Shown piece after piece: positions 30,885-41,689 of a DNA stretch of 64,000 nucleotides. Every line of letters begins with the position of its first letter. Position 1 is the first letter of the stretch. The position numbers were made by a program, and so were the translations under genes. The stretch spans positions 93,648,181 through 93,712,180 of the forward strand of contig NC_086172.1 of NCBI RefSeq assembly GCF_023053635.1, written 5' to 3'. Below the pieces are notes generated by a model. The model did not search any database and was not told the DNA's origin. It saw nothing but the letters and a program-made list of their open reading frames with translations. This DNA is from Elgaria multicarinata webbii. Lineage: Eukaryota; Chordata; Lepidosauria; Squamata; Anguidae.

Positions 30885-30960
30885 TCCTTTGGTATAGTCA
30901 ATAGTGAGCTTGAAGGACCTAAAGTCTGACTAATAGAAGACAGCTTCCTGTGTAGGACTT
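30885..30960 (+). repeat. tRNA-derived SINE 3' fragment
   Basis: AAGTCTGACTAATAGAAGAC followed by AGCTTCCTGTGTAGGACTT matches the tail of the SINE at 18210-18420. Confidence 0.5.
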
Positions 30961-31073
30961 CCACAGTAATTGAAACAGAATGATGTGTAGAAGAACAGAT
31001 AGACAGGTAGGAGACTGTGTCAGGACTTAGGGTTTCTGTACACATCACCAAATCCCTTCATGAGAGGTACTAT

Positions 31074-31307
31074 GGCCTAATCTACACCAAGCAGGATACA
31101 GCACTATGAAAGCAGTATATAAAAGGCAGGAGCCACGCTACTGCTTTTTAGCGGTATTAAAATACACTGACAACTGTTTGGGCCCATTGACACATACCAT
31201 ATACCGCTTTCATGCTGCTTTCATAGTGCTATATCCTGCTTGGTGTGGCTCCTGCCTTTTATATACCGCTTTCATAGTGCAATATCCTGCTTCGTGTAAC
31301 TTAGGCC
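31074..31307. mobile_element. PIF/Harbinger-like MITE with partly duplicated right arm
   Basis: The left end GGCCTAATCTACACCAAGCA pairs with the inverted right end GGCCTAAGTTACACGAAGCA. Arms continue through GAAAGC(A/G)GTATATAAAAGG. TAT flanks both sides (31071-31073 and 31308-31310), a 3-bp target duplication. The right arm carries its sequence twice (about 31204-31240 and 31258-31307). Confidence 0.72.
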
Positions 31308-31377
31308 TATGTAATAGAATCATGTGGATCGTTAATGGGTGACTATTGTACTGAGGGTTGAAAACTGACCTCCCATT

Positions 31378-31475
31378 CTAAAAACATAAGAAGAGCCATG
31401 CTGAATCAAAATCAGACTAGTCCAGCATTCTGTTCACACAGTGACTACCCAGTTGCCTGTATGAAGTCCCAAGTA
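31378..31475 (-). repeat. CR1 LINE 3' tail fragment, minus
   Basis: ACTAGTCCAGCATTCTGTTC then ACACAGTGACTACCCAGTTG is the reverse complement of the CR1 end at about 24185-24225. The tail side is AAAACATAAGAAGAG. Confidence 0.7.
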
Positions 31476-31899
31476 TGTTCCATGTGCAGGTGTTCTGTGT
31501 TAATTCTTGCACATGTAGAAATCCAATAACTCAAAGTAGCCCTCATTGAGACTCAATGAATGGCAACTCTAAGGCACTTTTTATACTATAGAAAGTACTA
31601 TGGATATGACAATAATAATTCTTTGAAACAACAATGAATGTGAATGTTGATTTTCTATCCCTCCCCTCAAAAATGACATGGAATGAAATAACTACTGGCG
31701 TAATTGCTTTGCACTACACCATGTAAGCCAATATTATCATTTAGATGATCATGCACAGTAAAGGTGTGGGAATGAATGTGAGCATCATTTGTGTAAGCAG
31801 CTAGCACCTGGGATCCAGACATGAGCTCTTTCCCCCTCCCCCATGCCAGAAAGAGATTCATGGTACTATCAGATTGTTTTTAACAGATCTTGGGCTGCA

Positions 31900-34800
31900 A
31901 TTTTATTTTTTATTTTTTGCCTTGCTAAGAAGTCCTTGTCATTATGAATGTGCATTATGAGTGCATTGTGCACAGTCCTGGTATGCAAATGTGGAGCATT
32001 CAGAGAAGTGAAATCATTCTGTGTTATTATTATCTTTGTAAATTACATCTTAAGAGTTGGCGCTGTGGGTGTGTGAGTGTGTGTTTTTGAGGACTTTATG
32101 ATGGCAGTTTAGTCTCCGCCACAGAGCACAAAGTGTTTCTTTCATTATTAACAATAACTGAGCCAATGAAAATGCTTTTAAAAATACACCAGACAAGCAG
32201 TTATCCAGCTCTTCCTCCTCGACATCCACAAACCATATTTTAGCATCTTATAAACCGGCATACAGAACAGCTTTGTAAACATCTGCTTTTCATTGTTAAT
32301 TGTCAGGAAAAATTAGAGATTTAAATGCTTCTTTTGTAGTGCTCCATAATCCTGTAAGAAGAAAAGCACTAGATTCTCACCATCATTCCTTGTCTAGTAC
32401 AGATACTTATTTATTTACTACTATATGCTACATTTCGTATACTTTTTTTTAAAAAAATTAAATGTTGGTTTACATTTATTTCTGAGGCTTTTCTTATCTA
32501 ACATTTTAGATTTTATAAATGTAACAACCTCATTCTAGTTCTGTGAATGAGGCACACAACAAATGCAGAATTGTACATATCTCCTGACAGTTTAAACATA
32601 CAATGACTTTAATTGAAATTTTGTTTTGTATGGTTTCTTCTACATATTTGAAAAAACACAAACTTTTAACAAAGTTCTAATAAAAACGTGAAGACCCCAA
32701 AATGTTATGAACTGTTGAGTATTATTTATAGGATGCACACAAATGAAACTGATGTGTTATTAAAAAGCAGGGATGAAAATTGCACCAAGTGCTCTTGGGA
32801 TATTTATTTAGCAAAAGGCACAATGAAAAAAAGCATCTTCCTGGAACATCATAGTCGTTTTTTTAAAAAAATAACAATTTTCATTAAAAAAAAAAATCAT
32901 CTGTCCAGTGTAGCCTGCCTAGATTTTTTTTTTTTTTTTTGCTTCAAGTGCTGTTCACATCACACAGTAGCTGCATTATCGGAGTGGTTGTAAAAGCAAT
33001 CTATTCATGAAAATGTTCTACCTTTTAAAAATTGTATTATTCTTACCCTGGATTTGCCATATTTAATTCTCCTTTTACTCCTCCACTCATTGGAAAAATG
33101 CTTACAGTATAATAATAATTATGAGATCTGGTTCACTGAGCATTAACCATTTTCTTCATTTAGAACCATTCAATTAAATGTTTTCTCTGTGTGTTTATTT
33201 TAATTTCAATCTCTTTGAAATACAAATTCACCCAGTTAAACATCAACTTAGAATTTTAACACACTTTGTTAGTTTATAGTGCAGGAGATGTCTGAGATGT
33301 ACGGCTATACTTATTTTATCTCATTTCCCTCTTGCTCTTCATTTGTCACTTATCCTGCTTATTTTATTGAACTACCATCGACATAAACCCCATTGCTGCA
33401 CATAAAATGTAATTAAAATGCAGTTTTAACAACAACTATACAATGATGTCAATGATCTCAAAGATATATAAATTACAGTGTGGATTAAGTTAATATGAGG
33501 GACCAGAATTAACATTTGATAACAAAATACATGGCTTAAAAATCTAGTTGCTATATTCCATAACAATGCCAGTTTAATATGGGTGAAGGATCATGAAGTC
33601 TAATCCTAAACACATTTTTCTTTCTCTCTTTCAGAATTATCGCTATTATGTAAATTTTATTTTATATATTAATGCCACTATATACTTGCAAAGCATGTCT
33701 TCCATGAAAGAAATCAAGGTGCAGAAACACAGTACTATAAAACATAATTTACTAAAGAACTGCCAACAGAGTTGTACTATTCCTCTGATATACTTACCTC
33801 TAATACTTACCTCTAATACAGCCAGCATTCTTGTCCCATTACCACTTGCTGATGTCATGCGTTCAAGAGGGATTGATCAGTGGCAGAGGGATAGCCCATT
33901 GGGTAAAATTCCACCACAGTGCTTAATGCATTTGTGTATTAGTTTCTATGATCCATAAATCTAATAATGCTTAACGGCATAATTTTCAGAATGCAAAGTG
34001 ACTTATTGCAAAGACCACATACTTATAGTGCAAATAAAAATGCCCCCACATGTCAAAAGCTATTTGTATAAAATCCGGAAGACCACTACCTATAAGACGC
34101 TTTATCTCAAGTTACTCCATAATTAAACATTGAGAAGATTAGATTAGAAGATGATATTTAAGAATGTGTTGCTTTTGCAACAAAGTATGCTCTTGGTTTA
34201 GCACTTTTAAATGTTAATGGCAATTACTTATGTTCTCAACTGTTCATTATCTTTCTCCCAGGAAAAATCTGTTTGCTGTTTGTACCAGCACAATTAGGAA
34301 CCAATATCGAAAAGTTAGGAATAAATGGAAAAGAATGACTGCATCTTAGTCTAAAAACTAAGCACTACTTTTAGCAGTTCCACCTCACACACACACACAC
34401 ACATCTGACATAAAAAGGATGCTGCAATAAAGAGAAAATGCGGCCTTGCTTTTGACCACATATATATTTGCTTTACACATTAGAGCAGATGTTAGATGAG
34501 CAGATGTACATCCCACTAATTTTGGTAGGGTGTATTCCCAGGTCAGTAGGTACAAGATTGCAGCCTAACACATTTTAACAGCAACCCTGCCTATAGAAGA
34601 ATGCTGGCTGATATCCCTAATTACAATATTTACAGTCTTTGGAGAAGGCACACTATTAATATCTGACTTCGTCATGTGCACATCCCCCCATTTGTCTTTC
34701 TTCTTCTTTGTGCAAGTTTCTAACAATCTTAATTACTCTTAGCACCCTAATTATAGAAACATTTATTTCAAAGTAAGAACCACTGCAACATCCATCAGCT

Positions 34801-36760
34801 AATAATGGGGGAAACATTGGTTCTGCGAATAGAAGGGCTGGCCCATTTACGTTGGAAACATGTGGAGATGTTTATGTTTCTCTTTATAACAGGCTAAAAG
34901 CTGACATTGTGCTTTGCTTGTCGTTCATTAATTTGAACAGATTTAGATTGCGTCTTCTGATTTTAAGTTAGGCTAAATTCTCAGAATAGGTGATAATGAT
35001 AGAGATCTTCAGAATCAGGCCCATTAGGCAATACTGTTGTACAGTTTCCTTTAATCTTCATTCACCATCCTATTATAAATGTAGGCAAATTAGGATCAAT
35101 ATGCAAGTTCTTTATGCATATATATGTAGCCAGGATACAGAGTAAGCCATCAAACTGTATTGAAATAACGTTAGCAACAGTATAGTCATTCTTGCATACC
35201 TTTTATTTGATTTAGTGAGGCTTGTGCAGATATACTTCCAGTGTATTCTGGTTTTAGTGTTTGTGCATTGATTTGCTACATGGATTTCTTTACACTGAAG
35301 GACAGTTTTATACTGCCATGTTTCTTTTTCCTGACATCACAGCATATCAATGCTTTTCGTATCTATGTCCAAGTATCTCCATCTTTATCTGTATCCATGT
35401 AGATGTAATGCTATAGCTTAATGAAACAATAACGGTCCAAGCACATTATCAGTTGATTTTAGGAATCTCCTACAGTCTTCACAGTTCTACTACGCTACCG
35501 CAGTAAAGTAATAACTGTATTTGTTTTACTACAGGCCATAACAAACTAAACTACAGTGACCCCATTAACAAACAAGGCATGCCTTTTGTTAGCTGTCCAG
35601 ATCCACCCAAATCAGTAGGAATTGTGGCATTGATTTTCCAGGCTTGCAGACAGATGTCTGTGCTTCAATATTCCTAGAGGTGATAAGCACTTAGGGATTT
35701 TTGCATCTTACTTGGGAGAAATAGTGTTTAGCACAGGCATTTTTGTACATAACCAGCTTTCATAAGGAAGGTCAAAGATCATCTGTAATTGTCATCTAGC
35801 CGACTTGACTTGCACTATGAAATCAAGGAATTATGTTTGCTCAGGGCATTTTCTATAAACTCCTTAAGTGCTACTTGGTTTATAATTCCATTATTAAAAA
35901 GAAAAGTTTTTTAAAAAACCATGGGGCCTAATCCTATGCTTGTTTACTCTGAAGTCAACCCCACTATATGCAGTAGTGCTGCCTTTTCAGATAAGGGAAC
36001 ATGGCCTTTCCTTTGCAAATAAAACATAATATTGTACCAGAAGCTTTGGGCATATAACATCACAGGCTGCACAAGTAGAGAAGATGGCAAATTGAGAGTA
36101 TAAGATTCTTACGGAGTTCTCAAGTTGCATATTTTGGAGCTGTTAAGAACTTGTACCACTAATTTTGGAGGAATGTCCAAAATAAAGTTTTCAAAATAGT
36201 GAGGTCAGTTTTTATTTCAGAAAAGTACTCAGAGACATCTAACGAGGAATGAATGGCACTAATTTAGGTTTTCATTGCTGAAATGTCACTTCCCTTATTC
36301 ACCACATTAGTTGTCCCATCTTCCACTTTTGTACCTGTTCACTGTTACAGGTTTTCTTTTATCATCTTTAGCATTTATTTAACTTCCAAACAGTTATTCA
36401 TCCATTTCAATTTTTTTCTATCAAGTAACAAAGTTGAGAAATGAGAACAGCTATTAAAAAAAAAAACCAAAAATGAAAAACTTGACTAATCTCCACGCTG
36501 TAGTAAGCAGATTGTCTGTTGAGTGCAACCTGTAGAGGCAAGGGTGTCTTCAGATGAGAGAGTGTTTCCCAAGTCACTGAGGGATGTTTTCTCTACAGTT
36601 TAGCAAGGTCTCCACAAAAGTCAGACAAAGAGACCTCCAGCTATAGCATGGGACATTCCTTCCTATGCATTTCTGCATTAAACATAAACTCGCTGAGGTA
36701 CTTGGTCCCAAGCTGTGCCTTTCATACAAGAATATTTTACTTCATAGCATTAGATTTAGA
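31900..36760. other. Long AT-rich, repeat-poor single-copy interval
   Basis: Almost 5 kb with few recognisable repeats, in contrast to the flanks. No supported exon. It holds candidate SOX-type sites near 32150 and 32292, a (CA)n run at 34388-34402, and a 13-bp tandem duplication at 33791-33816. A single fold-back fragment lies near 34500-34565 and another near 35930. Low repeat content upstream of a developmental gene often marks regulatory DNA. Confidence 0.5.
32090..32340. promoter_or_regulatory. Candidate enhancer with paired SOX-type sites
   Basis: AACAATAAC at 32150-32158 and ATTGTT at 32292-32297 are SOX HMG-type cores in opposite orientation. A CACAAAGTG lies at about 32127 and CCAAT near 32163. 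The segment is repeat-free. Function is inferred only from motifs and position. Confidence 0.3.
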
Positions 36761-36775
36761 AATTTACCATTTTTA

Positions 36776-36845
36776 ATTGTTGTAAACTGCCCAGAGAGCT
36801 TCGGCTGTGGGGCGGTATATAAATGTAATAAAATAAATAAATAAA
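36776..36845 (+). repeat. Interspersed repeat 3' end
   Basis: AAACTGCCCAGAGAGCTTCG then GGGGCGGTATATAAATGTAA, with a (AAAT)n tail. Same family as 19385 and 25690. Confidence 0.75.
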
Positions 36846-36899
36846 ATACAAAATTGTCAGGCCTTCTCCATTCTGGACTCCTCCTATGGACTTCATTAT

Positions 36900-37220
36900 T
36901 AAGCCTGCAATTCCTCTACACACTGACCTAAAAGTAAATCCCATTGAACTCAATAGGACTTACTCCCAGGTAAGTGGGATAGGGCCTCCTTCTGAGTCTA
37001 TATGCATAGGGTTGCACTGTTAGGGTATTTGGGTTGTGAGGAAGCTCAGGCTGCAGAGGGAGTTAGCCCGGTTGACTTCAGCGGTACTTCCTTTCGAGTA
37101 AAACCTGCATAGAGGATCGGGCTTCCTGGCTGCCATCCTAGGCCCATTTACTCGGGAGTAAGTGCCGTTGAGCTACCTGGGGCTTACTTATGAGGAAACA
37201 TGCACACATAGGATCGGGCT
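36900..37220. repeat. Three adjacent short fold-back repeat copies
   Basis: Copies at about 36905-37020, 37070-37115 and 37130-37220. Typical arms are AAATCCCATTGAACTCAATA and GGACTTACTCCCAGGTAAGT; ends read ATGCATAGGGTTGCAC or CATAGGATCGGGCTGCAA. The element folds on itself: AATCCTATG ends are inverted, and GTAAGTCCCATTGA pairs with TCAATGGGACTTAC. Confidence 0.7.
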
Positions 37221-38390
37221 GCAAAAGTGTCACAAGGCTCTTTTTTTAAAAAAAAAAAAAACTTTTTCGTGGCTATCCTTCTCTCTCCCTCTTTCGTTTT
37301 TGTTGAAATGTATAAAACACGTTCGCCTAACAGTCACGGCTCCCCATCCAAAAAGGAACTTCGCCAAACTCGGGAAAGCACCGGTTTCCCTCCGATATGA
37401 GCGCGTCTGTCTCCTGAAGGGACCTGGGAGTGCCGCTTCCAGATGCCTTTGCCAAGAGGAGAGGTTCTCCTTGCCCCCGTCCCATCTTCCCTCCCCCAAA
37501 TCTGGAAATCTGGTCCATATGAATTTTGGCTTCCCAGATCGTCTGGCCGGGCAAGATTCCTCGAGGTGCCGCGCGAAAGCGGATAAATCAGGATTTAGGG
37601 GCAGAGGGGCTGCCGGGCAAGTCAGCGTGATTTATCTGTCTCCCCCTTCCCACCGCAGAGTTCTCGAGACACACACAGCCGGAAAGAAACGAGGCGGTCG
37701 CGGTCCTCCTGCGTTCTAAGAGACGGCCTCAAACGAGCGCGTCTGAACGTGCAAGGTTTCGTGTTCGAATAGTTTTCGACCCGCCCCAGCCTGCAGAGCC
37801 TTCTGCCCTCTCCATTACGAAAGGGCTTCTTGCCTCTCCAATCCCCCGGCCCTGTTCTTCGATCCCTAAACCGGCTTGGAAATGGGTTTTTCTTATGGGG
37901 TGCGAAGCGCTTGCCCGGACGCTCCTCCTCGGGGGGCTTCGGTATCTCTCCCCGCCCCCCTCCGGTCCTCCGCAAAATTCTCCCGCTCCAAGTGCTTCGG
38001 CTGCTATTCCAGAATTGGCCTCGAGGTGGCGTTTCAGACACATAAACAAAAGGCCCGCCAGGCGGCGGCGGCGGCCCCGCAAGCGCGCGCGCGTGTGTCT
38101 TTCGGCAGTTTACCTTTTATTAGGCTAACGGTGCCGCTAATGTTTTGGTTTTTAGTTCCGTCACGTCGGCCTTGTTAGAAGACGACCGGGGGGTGGGGAG
38201 GAGGGGGAGGAGGAGGAAATGTTGGAAGCAAAGGCTTCCAGAGAAACTCCTAACTTTTCCCTCTCGGCAAATGAGCGCTGCGATTGCGCCCAAGCTCGGA
38301 GTGCGGCTGCCGCCGAGTCTCACGCGCCGCCAGCCCCGTCCTTCTCCCGCCACCCCGCCGCCCCCACACGCCGCCACCCACCTTCGCACC

Positions 38391-38400
38391 CCCTTACCTG
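38391..38400 (-). other. Minus-strand splice donor CAG|GTAAGG
   Basis: A near-perfect 5' splice site on minus (exon side at or above 38398) inside the CpG island. It would suit a first exon of an antisense transcript starting further right. Confidence 0.4.
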
Positions 38401-38610
38401 GCTTTTATTTTGCCCGGTCGCGGCGGGGTTTCCCTCCGTGGGAGGAGGAGGAGGAGGAGGAGGAGCGGATTCAGACCTCGAGCTGCCCCGTGGGGATGGA
38501 GCGGGTGACGAAAGTGCCCCCTTAACGCGCTCGGGACTTCGGGCGTCCTTCGGAACCCCGCCAGGTCTGAAGGCACCGCCATACATAGTCAAGGGGAGGG
38601 AAGCAGCCCG

Positions 38611-38620
38611 CTTACCTCCC
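38611..38620 (-). other. Minus-strand splice donor GGGAG|GTAAG
   Basis: A second good minus-strand 5' splice site (exon side at or above 38616), 218 bases from the first, in the same island. Either could belong to a divergent non-coding RNA. Confidence 0.4.
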
Positions 38621-38859
38621 GGGAGCGAAGGACAACCTCCGAGGCGGAGTAAGGCGAGCCCTCCGAGGTGCTGCCGCTTGGCCCGGGTCCCTTCTCCTCC
38701 CAGATCTCCCTGGTGCCGGTGACAAACTTGCAGCACGCCTCGGTCGCCTCTTCTGCTGCCGCCCTGTCGCTGCCCTGCCTCGCTTTCCCCAACGCAGCCC
38801 TGACACGTCCAGAAGCCCATTGACAGCGCTCCCCCTCCGCCTCCTCCTTTCCCCACTCG

Positions 38860-38990
38860 CGGCTTGTGGACTGCAAACCCCCCGCGTCTCCTTCTCCCCC
38901 AGCCCCCACCCACCCCGTCCTCCCGCCGACGGCCAGGATGACTTTTTGCCTTTGCTGTCAGGCTTTCTTGTGAGATCTAGGAAGCAGCAG
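38860..38990 (+). other. Candidate SOX6 5'-UTR exon (left end unknown)
   Basis: The right end is a strong donor, GCAG|GTAAGGA, at 38990/38991 in the island. The transcription start cannot be placed; 38860 is only nominal. It could splice to the candidate exon at 39768-39813, giving an intron of 777 bases. Confidence 0.35.
38938..38973 (+). other. Short upstream open reading frame in candidate 5' exon
   Basis: An ATG opens an 11-codon frame (MTFCLCCQAFL) that stops at TGA just before the donor at 38990. If the exon is transcribed this would be a 5'-UTR uORF. It has little weight by itself. Confidence 0.3.
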
Positions 38991-39412
38991 GTAAGGATGC
39001 CAAAGCCGGTACAGGCTGCGCAAAGCGAGTGGAAGGCAGGCAGCCAGAGCTGGGGCAGAGGGCGCGTGGGAATGAGCGAGCCAGCGAGCATGGCTTGGGG
39101 TGGGACGGAGCGGTGCGCCCCAAAGATGATCCGCGCGGGAAAAGACTTTTAGGAAAACAAAAACAATCTGTGCGCTTTTTAAACAACAACAACCCTCATT
39201 TGCCTTTGCATTTGGAAGAATTCCTTCAGCCACCCACACTTCTTACACTTTGGTAGGACTAGTTTCCATCCCATCCGTTCCAAGCAACTTCTGTTCCTCC
39301 CCTTTTGGACGTGGGGGGAGGGGGAGGGAAGAATTACATTGGAGATGGCAGATGATGATGATTGAAAAAGTATTGTTTTTTTAAATTGCCCTCTGGAAGT
39401 GTGCAGAGCGTG

Positions 39413-39441
39413 GAATAATAATAATAATAATAATAATAATA
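39413..39441. repeat. (AAT)n microsatellite
   Basis: Uninterrupted AAT run just right of the large CpG island. Confidence 0.9.
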
Positions 39442-39767
39442 TCTTCACATTCCTGCGCGGTAATAATTACCCTCAGTTCCTTTAAGTGCAATACATTTTA
39501 TTGCCTTAGAGACTATCTGCTGTTTGATTGAATTATTCATATATCTCCCCCCCCCTCCCTTTTTTGGTGTAGAAGATTGCATCTGGGGACACTGATGTGA
39601 CGTGTAGACTTTCCCCCTCTCTCTCTTTTTTTTTTTCAGGAACAAAGGGAATGTGGAAATGAAAGAGAGGGGAGAGAGGCTGGCAGATGTGATGAGCTGC
39701 GGTGAAGGTGTCTCCAGTTTGGCACTCCCCCTTCTCTCTCTCTCTCTCTCTCTCCCTCTCCTTGCAG

Positions 39768-39813
39768 CCTCGGTGAATCACAGCCTTCCGCAGGCAGCCT
39801 GCCCTCTAGCACT
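39768..39813 (+). other. Candidate internal 5'-UTR exon of SOX6
   Basis: A very strong acceptor, a long CT run then CTCCTTGCAG, is followed by 46 bases and then the donor CACT|GTAAGTA. The exon body (CCTCGGTGAATCACAGCCTT and so on) is not a repeat and has no ATG. Having both splice sites so close makes an exon plausible. Not seen as coding. Confidence 0.5.
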
Positions 39814-40576
39814 GTAAGTACCCCCAGCCTGTTCTCCTAGTAGTAATAGCAGCAGCAGCAGCGTACAAATCCCAGCATCTCTCTCTCTCCCCCCCCCCCC
39901 CACTTTGAACTTCACATGGAACACAAGCGGGATCTTCCCAAACAACCTTCCCAAGTCAGGGGAGGGAAAGAAAGAAAAGAAAAGAAAAAAAGGGGGAGGA
40001 AAGAGATTTCACGTGTAACTTTTTTCTTTTGAATTGTGTTTGGGAGGGCAAGAACTTTAACAGCTTGCTTGGTTAGGTGTGTTTTTTGCGGAAGGCGCGG
40101 CGGGAAAAGAGGGCAGACCAAAGCAGGGGGGTGTTATTAGTGGAGTTGCAAGCTTTTGTGGTGGTCGATCCCCCCACCCCCACCCCAAGCTCGTGGTGTC
40201 AGATGAACTCCGAACGGGCACTTCTGCGAAAAGGACAATACCTCACCCTCACAATAGTCGACTTGAGGAATGTTTAGAGGGGGCTGGTTCAGCCTCTGTG
40301 TGGGTGGGCGTTGGGTGGGTCTGTATATGGGGGGGGAGTCGTGGGTTATTTGGGGATGGTTTGCTTCTGCCCCCAAATGCAAATCTCGGGACGGAGTTCA
40401 GCACAGTTTGAGAATTCGACACAAGGGATGGGATGGCCTGCAGGAGAACCATGTGCTAGCTTTCGCGTGAAGGAACTTTTTGCCAGTCGTGAGAGTTTTG
40501 TTTCCAACATTGTTTCTTGAAAAGATAATCGCTTGTCTCTTCTAATTCACTCTGAAAGGGTAGCTATTTCGCCATC

Positions 40577-40602
40577 GCCATCATCATCATCATCATCATC
40601 AT
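40577..40602. repeat. (ATC)n microsatellite
   Basis: Tandem ATC units. Confidence 0.9.
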
Positions 40603-40689
40603 CCATCTCAAGTTCCTTCTTTCCTCCCACCTGTAAACTTGACCTAAGGGAGTAAGTTCCCATAACCCTTTACTAGCAATTGAGTTTCG

Positions 40690-40800
40690 TTGAATGAAAC
40701 GGGACTGGATCCTAAGCATTGTTTACCTGGATGTAAGTCCCGCTGAGTTCAGTGCAACTTGCTCCCAAGTAGGCAACGTTCTTATAGAGGCTGCAACTTT
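40690..40800. repeat. Short fold-back repeat copy
   Basis: CTGGATCCTAAGCATTGTTT, then GTAAGTCCCGCTGAGTTCAG and CAACTTGCTCCCAAGTAGGC. Same family as 36.9-37.2 kb. Confidence 0.6.
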
Positions 40801-41450
40801 GTCCTGCGGGTCGCGGCGGGATTTACTCTCAGGAAGAGAGTGCTTTGGATCCCAGCTGCTGTCTCCCTCCTCTCCCCTCCGCCCCCACCCCTGTAGTAAG
40901 CAACCTGCTTATTGAGCGCCGCTCGTAATTCAGCACCGCTCCCTACAGAAAGCGTGTTCGAGGTGGCAGCTTTAGACGCGTGTGTCTGTCTCAAGGGTCC
41001 TGCGTGTGTGATCCAGCAGCGATGGGGGGCGAGGGTGGGGTGGGGGGCGGAGAGAGAGTTTAAGGAACGACTGCCTAAAACGCACACATACACACACGCT
41101 TTGATCTCCAAAGTGGTGGGACGCTGCAGGATTGCGTCGGTTTTTTTCAGTGGGGCTTCAGCGCTCCTAACTCTGCCTGCGATCCGGCTGCGCCACAGAG
41201 GACCCAGGTCCTGCACTTGCTCCGCTCCATCAAATGCCACACTCCCCGGAGCCAGGCGTGTGTCGGATGGGATGGTCCAAAATAAATACCCGGGAGGGGG
41301 AAACCACCGGGAGTCTTTCGGCTTCCAGCCGGGAGGCAAACGTCCCGTTAAGTTCAAACGCTTTCCCGTTCTCAGCATCATCACCACTTACTTCTCGGTA
41401 GCTTGGAGTCACTTCTCTGCGGTGACTTTGCCCCCCACTTAAACTTTAGC
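40780..41450. promoter_or_regulatory. CpG-rich island
   Basis: CpG-dense by eye, with a GGGCGAGGGTGGGGTGGGGG tract near 41028. No exon can be defined. It may be a separate promoter or a shore of the 37-39 kb island. Confidence 0.45.
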
Positions 41451-41689
41451 GGTAAGAAAGCAAAGCCGTGGGGAGTGGAGGGAGGAGACTCGCATTTATT
41501 AAGACCGAATAACGGCTTCCTGACGCTGAAAAGCTCGCTGGGGCGTCGATCCGAAGAAGGTTTGCTTTTTCAAGGAAATTACATCTTACTCAATAGGGCT
41601 CCCTTGAAATCAAGTTGTTCCTCCAAATCGGGAGGGGTGTGTGTGTGTGTGTCCCCACGCTAAGACGTCTCCTCTCTCTTTCCTCGCAC

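Larger units (their letters stand above)
24280..31000. other. Intergenic DNA, no supported gene
   Basis: AT-rich with repeats noted separately. About 24.3-25.65, 26.35-27.25 and 29.8-30.6 kb hold nothing I can name. Two minus-strand open frames of about 190 codons (27307-27876 and 29872-30444) show no family resemblance. Confidence 0.55.
37300..39160. promoter_or_regulatory. Large CpG island, candidate SOX6 promoter
   Basis: Limits judged by eye. Very dense in CpG from about 37.3 to 39.15 kb, including GCGCGCGCG near 38084 and a GGGGGGTGGGGAGGAGGGGG tract near 38186. Open frames on both strands here are explained by GC content. It holds a plus-strand splice donor at 38990/38991 and two strong minus-strand donors. 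Confidence 0.7.

Noticed and set aside
33593-33958. 121-codon plus-strand frame as a gene
   Set aside because: No family resemblance, includes AT-rich stretches, and no supporting splice or promoter signals on plus.
37162-37719. 185-codon plus-strand open frame
   Set aside because: Starts in AT-rich repeat sequence, runs through a poly-A/Lys stretch into the island; composition artefact.
38320-38913. 197-codon minus-strand open frame in the CpG island
   Set aside because: Low-complexity Gly/Arg/Pro/Ser composition explained by GC content; overlapping long frames occur on both strands; no family resemblance.
40782-41387. 201-codon minus-strand open frame
   Set aside because: Lies in a CpG island with an equally long frame on the opposite strand, and has no recognisable domain.
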